Assembly: GCF_910592395.1 (NCBI RefSeq)
Contig: NC_088310.1
Location: forward strand, 5,463,501 to 5,527,500
Reading direction: 5' to 3'
Source of the DNA: Lineus longissimus
Lineage: Eukaryota > Nemertea > Pilidiophora > Heteronemertea > Lineidae
Length of the DNA: 64,000 nt
The position numbers and the translations under genes were made by a program. Under the pieces are notes generated by a model, which worked only from the letters and a program-made list of their open reading frames with translations, was not told the origin of the DNA and made no database searches. The stretch's first letter is position 1. Each line of letters begins with the position of its first letter. Of this stretch, positions 12,601 to 27,600 are shown in pieces.

Positions 12601-15600
12601 TGTGTTTAACAATGACCTGCTTTGTTGCGTCTGTCTCCAAAAATTACCATGAGATACACATCATGCCGTGTTAGATTGGCTTTTTTTCGTTCAATGTGAA
12701 AAATATATGTTGAATGGTTTTATTGAATCATTGCAGCTAGATGCAATGTAAATCAATTCACATGCATATAATGATTTGTTCAGTTCTGACTGCATTCGGC
12801 ATTGATAATTAAGTCTTTGTCAAGCTTGTTTTGAATAGAAAAAAGTTCTTCGCAAGTAAAGGATGGGTAAAACAAAAAGCATTGGGAAGGTTTATAAATG
12901 TTTTTCAGTGATTATAGTGGTTTTATTAGAGTCATTGGATGCCAAAAAAAGAGCACGTTTCTGTTCATATAAACTGATGAAAAATTATGAAATATGAGCG
13001 TTTTCAGGACGAGTTTATATGTATTCAGTTTGACAAGCTGCCATCGGACTGCTCAGTCCATATCAGATGCCTCTGTGTGTTTTATTGATTTGGTTTCCAC
13101 AACTTTTTGCCTGCACTCCTTGTTTGATGAGTGACTCATTTCAGTGGGCTCCTGGTGTTGTCCGCAACACGTGGTTTGCTTCGAAAGCAGTTGGACAAAT
13201 CCTCAATGCAGTTTTGACGATTCATATATTTTCTATGCATGAATATCAATCTTTTGATTTTAATTTTAATTTCAGTGTCTCAAACAGTGCCTTTTCATGA
13301 GCATGTGCTACCCACCATCAATCATCAGTACCTTTCATCAGCTATAAATGCTATATAAAAATGCCAATTGATTTATGCTATTACAATAGCACACAATAGT
13401 ACAATTAGCATGGAAAATTACTACAATGAGAAAGTGTATTTTTCAACTGACACAGATGTCTGCATGGCGTGTAAAATGTTGGTACTACAGCATCAGTTTA
13501 GCTTGGTTGCATTGTTCTAATACTACATTTTTGTTGGTTCCCCATATTTTCCACTCTGACAGCGACGAAAGTGATTACCCATGATGCAATATTGATTAGA
13601 ATCCAAAGTCTGGGATTTTGAGTTCCACCGATTCATACTGAATTAAATACAATATTCTGAAGACATCTCGCATCTGTGACCCATGTTATCATAACAAGCT
13701 TTTCATCCTCATTCTCAATGGTTGCAGGGAATCTCAGTTGGGAGCAAACAGATCTAGTGCCACGTAGCAAACCACGCTCGCATTCAAACATTCAAATGGT
13801 GCGAAGATTCTTCCCAGCGCCATCTGTTAGCTCGGAATAATTGAACGTGATAGCATATATTGTTTTGCTGTCAATCAGACATGTAGGTGAGGAAGGACGG
13901 GTATATTGATTGATTTCTTGTCGAATCTGCCAACTCCAAGAATCTGACAGATATGCTAATCTCCATGGTTACGGAGTTATCAAGTGCAGGTGATTCTGTG
14001 GATCGGCGATTTGTCCGTCATTACATGATCAATAATACAACGGGCAGTTTGCGTTTGTCCGTGAATGATTGCGGAAATGAACGCTGCAGCATTCAGGTCA
14101 CATGGTCTCTTTCTGAAGAAATTGACCAAACTGTTACCTAATTGATCTGTTAGAGAGCAATTAATTGATTCTTTAACGGGGCATTGTGACATTTTACATC
14201 TGGTAAATATCTCACATGACTTCCCCTTGACGCTGATTTCGTGTAGGCGAGATTTACCTCGACATGCACGCAAACATGAGATATCTTGCGCTGCATTATT
14301 TGAAAGCCAATAATCTTGTATTTTTGTGACATTCTCTCCGCCCTTTGAACCAGAAATGTGTAGCAGACATTTTGTTGGTTCTTTGCGCTGAGGGCTTTTG
14401 CCAGGCTAGAAATTTGTTCATACAGGGCTACAGTTGTGGCCAAAAGTGGTATTATACTTTGCCAGTTTTGGGGGAAATGCCTCAGTCTGTGTTATTGGCA
14501 AAGGTCTGCGCACTGACGAGTAGGATGTTTCCCAGGTTCTTGGGAATGATATCCGCACAAGATGAACTTCATCTTCCTTGATTGAGCATATAGTCCAGTA
14601 ATTGAAATAACTTTTCAAGATAATCGGTAGATAATCCGCTTGTTCGTTTACTGTTGTAACAATCCTTTCAAGGCTCAGCCGATCAAGAGTAGAATTGGAG
14701 GTAATCCTCCAATCAGACCTAACTCCTTTCACTCCAGCAGAATACTCCAGTCCAAACTTTTATTCTCCAAACATGCCAAACAGAGTTACCAACTTAGCCA
14801 TACTTGTAGGCTTTGATTGACTTTACCCTTTGTTTGGAGAATAAGGACATGTACATTGGTATTTGCTCTGTATGTATTAAGGTGTGACACGTATAATCGA
14901 TTCTCCAAACATGGATTGCCTTCTTTTCATTGATTCTGCATGTATATAACCATTTGACTGAAGAGTGGGATCCTTCTTCATACAAACCAGAAACAGGTCA
15001 GACAAAAAGTCTTGTATTTGCCTCTCTTCCCTGTTGACAATACGAGGACACCCTTTGAGAGATTTTATGGTTCCTTGGTTCCTATTGTACGATTTCCAAA
15101 TCAGTGAATCTATATTTGGGTTGCCGCCAAATAGTGTGAGGACACATTCTGTGAATCGGATATACCTACCCATATGCACCGATGTGACAAGACCACAGTT
15201 AATAGTGATATTTTCGTCTGTGTTCGTCTGTTCGTCTGTTCGTTGTTTCTGTGTTTAGTCCTGTCCATTTCTTCTATCAGTGGAATATCTTACACTTTAC
15301 CAGTTCACCAGTCAAATACCGGTAGTTGCATCTTTTATCAAAATAGAGTTATTTGACATTCTCGTGGAATAATATTGACATCAGTGACACAGTGTTGACT
15401 GTCTCTACTGTTGTTGAAAGGATTAATCTCTGTGATTTTCAATCAGTGGAAAACGACTCGTTCCTCTATCAGAGTTTTGTTGTAGGATATCGGTGAAGAA
15501 CCAATCGGAGTGGATTATTTTCTTTAAGTTGACATCCAGAATTTGATGTGTTTTGCAGAGGCATACCGACCCATAAGCAACAGTGTATAGCCTATTGACA

Positions 15601-18600
15601 ATAAAAGGTAGGTATATTAGACAGTCCAGAGAGAAAGTGAAGAAGAGACATTGGGTGTTGTCACATTCAAGAAATCCTCGAATCATATATACTTCTGGGT
15701 TGTAAAAATCAACAGGCGAATCGCCATTCTTTGCATCTATGAATTGTACAAGTAATAGGATTGTGTGATAGATTCTATTGATCTATCGATATTGTCAATC
15801 GCTTGTCAATATTATGCTGGAATGCATACATGTCCTCTTTATGACAGGTATGTCATCTATGTCGAGTAAGGTATCTGACATGCATACAAATATTGGTAAA
15901 AGATTTCTGGTGATAGGCTTTTATCAAAAAGGTTGTTGAAGATTACGTCCTATACTGTTCCTGACATATGCATACCCTTCAAAGTATACCCTGCAATCCT
16001 GTCCATGGTGAACCGTAAAAACCAGTACTAATTATACAGTGACCGACAGTGCGGTAATGCAGAATAATTCCCATTGCGTATTAACTTGTTGAGTTGTCAG
16101 CTTAGTTTAAAATTGAATTGCCTTCACTTGCTTTGACGGCCTTGGAACTTGGAAAGAACTGTGAAGACACCAACCCCTAAGGATCGACAGCCGTTTTTGG
16201 GGTCTTATTGATTCTTCTCACCAAAGTGTCCGCCTATAAGAGACCCATCCCTTTTGTTTGAAGTGACCCTTGGTTTTCAGCTGTGAAAATAGAGTTTTAT
16301 AATTGGCTATCCACTGCCTGAAGTTGATACGACAAATGTGTCCTGATGTGGATGTCTCAGTTGCTGGAGGGCATAATATGTGATATCCCACTTTAGAGAT
16401 TATGTTTATGCTTGGACAATATCCTATAGAAATATGAAGATCAAGACAAATATCCCAGCCGAGACGTGGCAGATTCAAGCATTGGGAAAATAGGCTGAAA
16501 TCGTCCAATGAATATCATTCATGTCTCGGTGTCGGTCTACGTGTGCACTCAAGGCGTCCAACTCCTCATCTCACTGGATCATGGAGTCAAACCCTGATTT
16601 AGTCTTCAAGTTGTCGTCCTGGCCTTGGGTGGGTTCTGGGAGAGCCCTTTGATAATTGACCCTAAACATTTTGAATTTGAAGTATCTCTTTCACAGTCCA
16701 GCTGTCAGTTTGACTAATAGGGCCTTTTCAAGTGTTATTGTCCCACTTTGATAGATATTGTTTAAAACTCATTTTTGACCTTTCTTTGATTCAATGGCTG
16801 GTATGCTGTCACTGTTACTTGAGTCCAAGATCAAGATCAGAAGTTTTCATAGCAAAAAAGTTACTGATTGAACCCATTTAACACCCCCAACCCCATCCCA
16901 CAATATTTGTTCTTCCCATGCAATTGTTGATTCTTTAAGATAAATGAGAAATGCCCCATTGATTTCATATTTAAGTAATATGTGGCTTGATGAAAAGGGG
17001 AAGGTGCTTTGATAACTGGAATTCAATATGGCTGCCTGGCGGCCATGTTAGATTTTGCAATCCAAACTGTTACCTGCAGGATGGTTGCCTGATTGATTTC
17101 GTATTTCAGTGCCATGACAGAAGTGAAATCATTTTCAGAATATTATCCAGTCAAGTAAAACATATTATTTGCCATCACGTTATGAAATTTTCTTCTTTCT
17201 CTCTCCAGGCCCTTCAGAGAGACATTGAGTCGCACTCCAAAATCGTCTCAGCAGTCCTGAAGCTTTGTGAGCGGCTCCACTCAGAGAAACAAGATTGTCA
17301 AAAAGGCTCCAGCAACGAGTGTGAAGGCCTGCGCATCATTGCAATAAATCTCGAGCGACGCTGGCACGCCATCTGGTTGCAATCACTAGAGTGGCAGTGC
17401 CGTTTGGAGGAGGCTATCAACAAAAGAAAGGTGCGTCTTTCAGATTTTACCGAGACATCCTGTAATATAATTCCTTTGATGTGCATGATGACTTGTCCTG
17501 TGTGTGAACCTTAAAATAGGTATTGGAGCATGGCCAGTTTCATTATAACTCTTAGACCACTTTCAATTTAATCAAATTTTAGAGACAATTAAAGAAGATG
17601 AGGCACATTATGGACCTTATTCTAATTTCTATAAAGCAGATTAATCCAGAGGCCACGATTGTTCGACTGGTGCAGCGTCTTATGATAATGAGTTGATTGA
17701 TTCAAACGGGGAGCGTCTACGCCCAGTGGCGATCGCCTGCCCGGAACTTCTCGTATTCACCTCGCCACCTGTCGTGTTCTGTGTGTTTGTGTGTCGAGTG
17801 TCTTTTGCAGGTTCAAAGGAAATCTTCAAACATACCAGGCAAACTTGCTCATGCTCTTCTATAAATTGGCTATTGGCCGCCTTCACTCTTGCGTCTTCTC
17901 AGCCAGATTCTCGAGAAATTGCAAGTGTATTGGTGACACTGATAGCAGTGGCTAATCAGAAAGGAATACATGAAGATGGATTCTAATTAAACTGGAGTCA
18001 ACTCATACAAGTTCAGACCACTTGCAAGCATGTCAGACCTTTGATGGTGCCGTCCCAGACAAGAAGAATGGGTTGTGATTAGCACCACGATGGACACAGC
18101 CTAAAATATCATGCTAATGTGGCCATTTGATATTGGGGAAATTTAGACAACTGCCGACAAGGTTTGGACAGTGGTTGAAGATATTGACAGATTAAACACA
18201 ATCAGAGGCTGCAGAATCATCAGCTGCGATTGAGGGAGTCAGATCATCTGATTTTTTATATGGACATCAGGTTTGTTCTCAGACAAGTTTGTCAACAAAC
18301 TGAGAAACCAAATGCTGAAATCACACTCGAGTTACACCATGATGTTTTGCGAAGTTGTAATTTGAAAGCCAGATCTTACCCCAACCACTGCTTGCAAGGC
18401 AGATGAGCAGAGTCCTTTGAAGCAGATAATAAGATGTCACAATTGATTCTTCATTAGCTGAGAGCTAAAGAAGATTGAACTTTTCAACCAAAGTTTATTT
18501 GCTGATTAGATCCCGCACGGCAGAATCTAATTTGAATAATATAAGCCACAACTGAGCGGTTTGAATTAATCTTCACTTTATTCAAACAAGGAAAGATGTT

Positions 18601-21600
18601 TGCAAAATATCGAATTTCAGTCAACTTTGTGTCCAACCCCCTACCCCGCTCGTACGGCTTTGGCAGTTTAATCAACAAAATAAACGATATCGCTCCTTTG
18701 GAAATTAAAAACATTGGAAGGATGCAATTTGCAATTGTTGGCTTTCGCTTTCGTGTTGTGTGTCATGTAAAATTCAACTTTTAATGAGGTTAAAACTAAT
18801 TAGTTTGACAAAATTTAGAGGGTCATGTGGATCTAGGGCAGTTTTTGTTGTTGGGTCATCAGTAGTGGGTGGGAGGATTAAAACTTGCGAAGTTTTGTTG
18901 TAGTGTGTTCAGAGGTGCCTGCAACCCGTCACAAAAAAAGTTACGGGAAGATAGGGAAAAAAGATGAAATTGTTGTATTTAGTATGTTGGTCATTCCTCA
19001 ACAATTCCGTTTGACCCCTGTATTAAGGTTCAGTGAGTACAGTCCATCAGGGTCTAAGATGTGATTATAGGAAGGGTCACACTCTGCTCATGCCTAATTA
19101 GATATTGTGAGACCCTTATGACAGCCCCGATCTGCTTAGTTAACTAAAGTGTGAATCTCTTCATGAGTTCAATGTGATTTTTGTCCCTGGTCACGCTTGT
19201 GATAATTGTTTAGGTTTGCTTGTTGGAAGGCACCAATAATTAAGGATCTTATTAGGAGTGCTGGTGACTTTCTTTGTGGTTCGCTCATAAAGTCAAGATG
19301 GCAAGTTGTGATGTGTGTGTTGATGGGAACAATGATGACTTTAAAGTTATTCACATTTTCAGAGCAGTCATTAATTTTGCTCCTATGTCGTGAAATGTTT
19401 GATTTGGAACTAGAAAGGGCCACTGAAAATAGATATGCTGCTGCATTTACATTGTAGTATTGGTACACCCTGTATCCCCAGGTCCTGGGTCGATTGTATC
19501 GAGTATCAAATTTCTCATGTCCTGGCTAAGGTGAAACATTGTTGTAACGGGATCTCACAAGTCTATTGTTAATCCTCCAACCATGGATTATTGTATATCA
19601 TTGTATACAATCATGTTAATAGCCCAAAGCCTTCTCTACCCAATAGTAGCAGCACCCTATTGAAGCAGCCAGACTCCTGCTGGTATACAAATTGTCCTCC
19701 TGTCTGTCAAATCCCAGACCCACGCAAAATCCATACCAGGGTCCGTCATCTGGCATTCCTAAAACTCGGAATACACTCTGTTATAATCTTTGTTCGATGC
19801 ATATCAATAGACATATTTCTTGATGGATGAAATCGGAATCTCCAAATTTGGACCGAATTGTTGCATATCATTATTTGTCTAGTCTGAAATCAATAACACA
19901 ACATCTGTAAGACTTTTGTCGCCAATGGTATCATTTATCGCATCTTTGGTGATATTGTCTTGTCAGCCATTGAATGGCAAGACACAGCGTCCTGTCAAAT
20001 ACACTCGGTCCTGAATTGACCCTTTGTCTCTGGTCCTACGCGCTATGACCAAATATGGCCATATGGTAATCTGACAACATGGACATGGCTAATAGATGCC
20101 TAGGTTTGGCTTATATCACTTACGGATCACAATATGTTTACTCAATATGAAAATCAAACTCCTCCTTTTCAAGGCGCGACAATGCAGTATGATTTAAAGC
20201 AAAAATTTCCATATGAATTGGTCCAAACTCAAGCTTGTATTTCAAGTCTCATTGATGTGCACTGAAACACAATTCAACATATAAATTTTCAAACAGTAAG
20301 TTTTTCTCAACATCAATATTTGGAGTGAAGCGTGATGTACTTCACAATATTCAAACAGGTCAAAGTAGTCTACTGCTGATACATGGCATTAACATCCACA
20401 CTGAAGATCAAGAGTATTGTGGATTGAAAAAATATTACGAACTTTAAGTTTTTTTAGCCAGACAAAAGCTCAGTTAGCATTTTCATGTTGTATGGTTTGC
20501 CCGTATTTCCCTGCAGTTAAAACAACATGAAAGGTAATTGTAGCCTGCCATATGGCTACATGTTGCTAGCGGTTGAAAAAATACATCCGTCTTTTGTGGC
20601 GGCGGATATCAAAGGTTTGGGGATAATGAGTACGTTGCTCATTTATAGGCGGATTGAAAAGTGCTATTTTGAAATAGCTGCATGTTCGTGTGCGTGTGGA
20701 AAGAGCAGATTGTATTTCAGTCTGTTAGCATCCCACAGACTAGCAATCAAATTGATGTGATCTTGTGATGATTGCATGCAACAACAAATGTTGTTGTGGA
20801 CAATCTTTTTGTCTTCAAAATTCACATATATTGTGATAATTTGCGGTCCACTGAGGATAATCGTTATCGAACTGGCGCCATGAACGTCAGTCATGGCGAT
20901 GTGATTTTGAAATTTAGCTTTCTGTGACCTTTATCTTTGTTGACATGGTGCAAGTTTCTCAACTGTGTATGCCTTTCTGGTCTGTGGTTATGAACGTTTT
21001 TGTGTTCTGTCTATAGCTGGGCTGCCCACATTTGAGAAGTACTCGCTCAATAGTTGTGCTATCTGTAAGTAAATCATGACGAGAAAAAAAAGTGTAATTT
21101 ATTGATGTGGTATTTATTGAAAAGCAGGATATAAACAGAGAATGAAAGACTTTTTGGTCAGTCTTGTGTGACCGAGTCAGTCATGTGATATGATTGCATG
21201 AGTTGTTCGTCAACAAAAATATTAATAAATGACATTTCTTTTTGTCAGCAGTTCAGAAAAAAGTGCTTTATCAACCTGTTTGAAAGTTGTGATAGCTCTT
21301 GACGTCATTGGCATATCTACTTGTAAATATTTTTAACTTGCATGAAAGTGGCTTATATCCCCCCCCCCCCAAAAATGATCATAATGTTTTGCACGAGAGA
21401 TGGTCAACTAAAGATCTAAATGCAAACAAGTTTGGAAGTTCTTTTAGGCAAAAACTGGCTCAATTCTGCACAATCAAAGTAATATCATAACATCATTTCT
21501 TGAGGTTTATCACATTGCATTGTATTATGAATTTGATTGACAAGCTCATAGATAATTGAGCAGGTTTTATTCATAGCAAACAAGGATGGAGTTATATTGT

Positions 21601-24600
21601 GCTTTCTCCCTTTGTGTCCTCGCTGTACGCATTGCATCCTGGTACGCAATGACAACAGCTTCCTAACCCGCCATTCGTGCAACTATTTTGCCTTCGCACA
21701 ATAATATTGTTGTCAGAAGCGCAAGTTTTGTCAAAATTTAGGTTACCTGGTCACGGGCAGTGGCACAAATATTTCTTTAAACAGTCTTTAAAAGTTTTGA
21801 AAAATACTTTAAATGTTGCATTTGTTTGGCCCGCGTCTGTGTATCTAGGGCAAATAAGGACTCATTTATTGATATCTATCGCAGCCTTTTGATTGGTTGT
21901 CGAATATGACGAGTTGCGCATTATGCTAATCTCGTAATCTATTTGTGAATGTGCATCGTGGAGCTTGACCCAGATCCATCGTCAGACGAGTTGCCGGGAT
22001 ATTTGGGTCCACGTGTGCCAAGAGAGGCATAAACACTTTGACACTGGGGACAATAACAGGTCCAGGAAGTACCGTCAGGTCCACAGTGATCAAAACACCC
22101 ATAAATGTAACGAAATTACATTGACTATTTATGTTCAACTAAACATAGGACCGTTTATGGATTATATTCTAGCACTTATCGGTGGATATTAAAACTTGTG
22201 GCGATTTTTGAGAATATTTTGGTGGACGGCCCCATGTCTTTGTCCCGTCTTCGGATCTATTGTTGGATGTGACAGAACCATTTGTGTGCGGACTATAGGG
22301 TGGAGTGTTTATGACCTCATCGAGGCTGACTGTATTAAACGGAGCATCTGTATAGGCAGTAAGTGTACTTTAGTCAATAACGAATTCATCTATATGTATG
22401 ATATTCTGATATCAAATCACGTGGATCACACCAGTGATAAAGTGACTTGAATGAATTGAAGATGTGTTGATTATTTTGCTCACTCACATTTTCAACTTTC
22501 CATTTCACTGAACTATTTGAACCTACATGTAAGCCCACTCCCACAAAATTCTGTAAGATGGGCAATTTTCAATTTTTTGAGAAGAACACCTTCTGTTCAT
22601 ATTCAAGGCTTTAGTTTGAAATATTCATTGCCATAGACTTCAAACAGGCACAGTTCAGAGAGTGGATACTCAGCTTGGTGGTGGTAGTTTAGGTGGCTGG
22701 CTATGACCCAACTTGGATTTTTTAAAGTGACCTCATGAATAGAGACTGCAGTGATAGACACTTTAACCAGTTGCAAATGAGAGAAAAACCGTTGGGGCTC
22801 ATGCAGATTGGCCATTACCTCAAAGGTCTTCATACGATTTCGCACCAAGCTCATTTTGAAAAAAGTGTTTTCTCATCTAACCTGTACTTGCTTACTCCTT
22901 GTTTATTAGCCTTGCAATGTCCTGCTGACTTGAGCTATTCTTGAGTCAGGAAACCTACCCCCATGAGAGTGCTAGGTTTTCTTTCGGTAGCTACTGTAAC
23001 TCTTGCAAGAGAGGAATGCTTGAGTGGTTATTCCCTGAGACATTTTGACTTGGTAAGTTTGTTTTCTCAGTCTGTTTCTTCATCGAGTAAAGAAGTCTGG
23101 TCATAAGGTTTCTTGCCACAGGATTATTGGAGGTTTGCTTGCCCATTAGTCCAAACCCAGTGCCTACCTCTTCCATTGACAGGTCAGTAAACCATCTCCA
23201 GCCGCAGGCAACGGAACATGACTGATCAATATGAAAACCTTGAAGTCTATCGGATTATTGGTAGCACTGTCTGATTAATCACCTCTCATTGTTGAGCCGC
23301 ATCATTGATGTTGTGGTCTCATGCAGCTTGGGTTAGAGCATGTTTAAGGGACTTTACCATCTCTTAGCCTAGCCTTGTGTGTCAAGATGTTCTATAATGT
23401 TGTCAGTTTGGAATTTTACGGGTATCTGGTGGAAAATTTTTGGTGATTCAAATATTCATACATCAGTGTTTCGATGGAACTACACAGAGTGATAATGTGA
23501 TGCCACTTTATTTATAATATGCAGCTGTTGAGACCAGTGTAATATCATCTGAGTCGATATACATGTAGGTATTGATAAAATTAAACCAGAAGTATTAGGG
23601 TTGTGAGTTGAGCAGGTGGTTTATTATGGAATAAGATTTCTAAATGGTGTAGGTAGAATTTGCTTCGGCTTATTGTCATCTCATATTCTTGAATGGTTCT
23701 CCATTGCCTGACATTTTAGAAGTTCTACCTGCAACACCCATGCAATAAATTCTCTCCGAATTTGCAAAATCCTGATCCCTTCAATTCAAACAATTTTCCA
23801 AATTTGTCACGACAGATGGCCGAGCCTTTGGGGAGTAGTTGGCGGAATATTGATGGAATAGTAGTGGTTTCCATGGTAATGGCCTCATATCTTCCGGGTA
23901 TTGACCCTGGGGACCCTGCAACCTTGAGCAATGATCCAATCATTCTGGTCATGCAGTGTCGTTTACGCATGTCACCTCGAGCAACTCATCTCCTTGCATC
24001 ACATTAGGAAGTAACCTTCATGTCTCATCATGAGGCAGCTTATGAATATTCTGTTTTGAATAAACTTCTGTTTTATAGAGGTCAGGTACATTTGTACATG
24101 TAGCAAAGTCTATTCCTTCAGTAGCGTGATATACTGTACAGTGGGTCATTTCGCATTTGCGGAATCCTCAGACCTTCACGTCAAAAGTGAAAGTCGATGA
24201 GAAGACACGTGTGAGTCTTGTGAAGTGAAAAGGGTTTTGGTCCTTTGTTTGAGTGGTGAAGTCTTTGTTTGACCAGGATCAGTCGCCCACCAATCAATGG
24301 GCCTGATCGAGCGATAAGATGCCACCTCGATGACCTTGTGACGTGGCACGTACCACTTTCTGCACACCATTGAATCGACCTGCTGCAGGGTATCGTTAGA
24401 GTCCATGGGGATATCTGGCACGATATGAGACACCCTTTGATTATGGTTAATCGGAAATCATTTAATGGTTGAGGAAGCCTAATGGTTATAATTGGCAAGT
24501 TAAGATAATATAGCCTGATCCCAACAAGAGAAGATTTGGGCCTCTGTCTTTTGGATGAACTTTACCAACCAAAAAGTCAAGTTCACACTGACAATATCAT

Positions 24601-27600
24601 TCCCAAACACCTCTCTGCACCAAATCTTCAAATCGATTTTTTTTTTCGAATCGACAACATTAACTTGGTAGTCATGGTCTATGCATGCTCAATCTTTTGA
24701 CGATTTAATAATGAAGCTCGTCCAGAGATAGAAAGTGTCCCAACAAGTCTTGGCTTCTTGCCAAGCGTTCTGAGCTCTTCTTTTAAAAAAAATGTTTGGA
24801 AACTTGTTATTGAAAGAATGTTTGATATGGTGTGATTGAGTTAAACTTTATAGTTGATTATATTCAGATACCATGCTGAGCTAGTCTAATAGCTTTTCTA
24901 AAGGTTAAACTTTTGTGCATGTCATGAGACGATTGATTATCAGTTTCGTGCAAAACGAGTCTGTCAATCACTTAGGGCATACCCTATAGATGATTCCCAG
25001 GCCGACGGCCACGGTTCGTCACCACAGTGATTTGACCTGGTTGGCTAATTTTGCTGCGAGTTCTCCCCTGTCTGATGTCACGCAATTATTCCCCCACCAG
25101 TACTGTCAATCAAACAAGAAGTAGCAATATACATGTAGTTGACAGAATTCAGTTGATCTTGAATATATCAGCTTCTTCCCGAAATATTCCCCCCAAATCA
25201 TGTTCAGATTCAAAGATTGAACCAAACTCTGTTTTTGTTGAGATTCTGTTTGACGTTTGATTGTTCCTCAATATTCTGTTTATTCAGGGTAACCTTTTGT
25301 CTTCTCGGAGGCCGTGAAAGTTCGTCCCAAGAGACAAAGAATATCTCTTCATTTACTTTCAGGTGTATGTAATCATCACACTGGTGTCTCATTAAACAGA
25401 CAATACATTTGTTTGTTCAAAAAATCCCTGGTGAATCATTCATAATTTTCTTGACAGAATGCACCAATTTGCAAGCAAAATATTTCCCCAGCTAATATTG
25501 CTTGGAGCGATATTTGTTCAGAAGAAGTACAATTTGATATTACATTCATGCATCCCATATTGATCGATCAAAAAAAATATTCGGTTTGGTGTAATTAATC
25601 AGGCCAAGGTCTTAATTTAATTGATGGATTGATTGACAGACGGACAACTTACTCGTTGAACTCTATCAGGACGCTACGACTGCAGCTCTCGTATGTCACA
25701 GCAGGGAATATGTTTTGTTGCGCGAGGCTTGAATGAAAAATGTATCAATAAATGTGGTTTTTTCTCTCTCGAAAATCTATATTAGCTGCACGTTATTAAA
25801 AATTGGATAGTAACATATCTGAGCGCATCTGGACAAATCTCAACATTTCTTCACTTTTGGTTTTGGTTATGACATGATCGAACCTGTTCTGTAGCACTCC
25901 GTACAAACACCTGTAAGGGCCGTCAATGGAACACCATGGGTATCGTCATGCACCCCAGGGATGTAGTGAAAATGATATATTGTCAAGCAATTCATACTGT
26001 CCTTGCCAAATACGGACAACAACTTTAATTTGTTTGGTATTAGTTGAGAACAGGTCTCAATATCTTCGAGTTGGGCTATTCGTGAACAACAACTCCTCAG
26101 TGTGAGCCATTCCTGTATGAGGTCAGCTTGGTCCTTGGTTCAGTTCAGGCGAATTCCTTTCATTGTGATTTGATGTTGTAAACCGAGCGACAGTCTGAAA
26201 GAATTGGCTCAGGTAATCAGCAAGAACCACTGCGAGGGAAAGCTTGGTTGTCACCTGCTGAAGCTTGAAGGTGAATGCTTCACTCGTCTTTCATGGATAA
26301 ATTTCTCTTTTGTTTTCAGTACAAGAAACCACCTTTAGAAGTATTGTTTCTATCACAACAACAGCTAACTTGCTCCTCTGTTCTCTCTTTCCAGAACCCG
26401 AACATCTCCCCAAACAGCACAGGAGGCTGGGAAGTCCAATACAACTCTGCCATACCATTTAGTATTTCTCCGGACCACGTGCACGGAATAGACGACTCAG
26501 ACCAATCAACAGATTTCTTCGACGAAGACGGTGATTTAGAATTTGGTCACAACTCGGATGTCCTTCCATTCTCGGAGGATGAGTATGAGAAGTTTGCATT
26601 AGATGTTCACTGTCAGACGGAGATATTCGACAATCCTGAAACCCTTGTGGAGAAGGAGATTGTAGACGACGTCGAGCTGACCCCAGATGAACTCTCCAAG
26701 ACTGTGTATATACAAGAAGCCGACGGCAATGGGTTAAAAATGTGGAGCTCCTCTGAGCGTGTTACGAAGTCAAGCTCGAGCTCACCGACGGCTGATTTGG
26801 ATGCGGCAAAGGATTCGATGGAAGTAGACGACGTTCAGTGTAAGATGGAGGTGACAGATGTTGGTTACGGCAGCGAGAGTCATTCGAATGATGAACCTGA
26901 TTCTGGGGAGAAGGCTGAGGCAGGCGGATGTCAGACGTCTGCCTCCCAAACAGAAGTGGTGGATGTCACCACCAGTGAGGTGCAGACGCAGGAGGTTGTG
27001 TTCAGGAATCGTGTTGTGTTGAGCGATGGTGGACTGACGTCTGCTTCTGGTAGTCTGCAGACCGTATTGTCCTGTCCAACATGGCGGGACTCGATGACGA
27101 GCGCGTATGACACCAGCTCCAACTGCAGCGACCACCCGAGTCATGATGTTGTCGGTAACCATTCCTGTCGCCCTACTTCCCTCTGCATCCCTGATGACGA
27201 CACTTTACTGGAATTCAAAAGTATCAATGCTTCTCCTGGTGAAAAGTTCTATAAGGTGACCGCTTTGGATGACTACCCAGGGCAAGGGGTAGAGAATGCC
27301 AAGAAAAGCCTTTTTGAGGTAGTCTCTGAACCCCCTAGAGATGAAGCTGTGGTGATCGCGATTGCAGAAGATGTGCCAGAAGCCACGGACTTGATGTGCA
27401 AACCAGTCAATGGCGTGATCAGGTCAGATCCTTCTCTGACGAAGAACCGAGCTGATATTCTTTGGACAGAAATCGAACACCTTGAAGAAAATGAAACTCA
27501 GAAACAGAGCAAGTTGCTAACTACGCTTGAAAATAATGACTTAGATGTGCGTAGCTCTTACACAGCCGAGTGGACCGAGCGTACGAACAAGTGGTCAGGA

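Noticed and set aside
20876-20898. 8-bp perfect hairpin CGCCATGA / TCATGGCG with a 7-nt loop.
   Set aside because: Short intronic palindrome without other structure; likely chance.
23762-24007. 81-codon open frame on the plus strand, with an overlapping 81-codon minus frame, in the 9-kb intron.
   Set aside because: No recognisable domain, no splice context and both strands equally open; probably chance or an old unidentified repeat.
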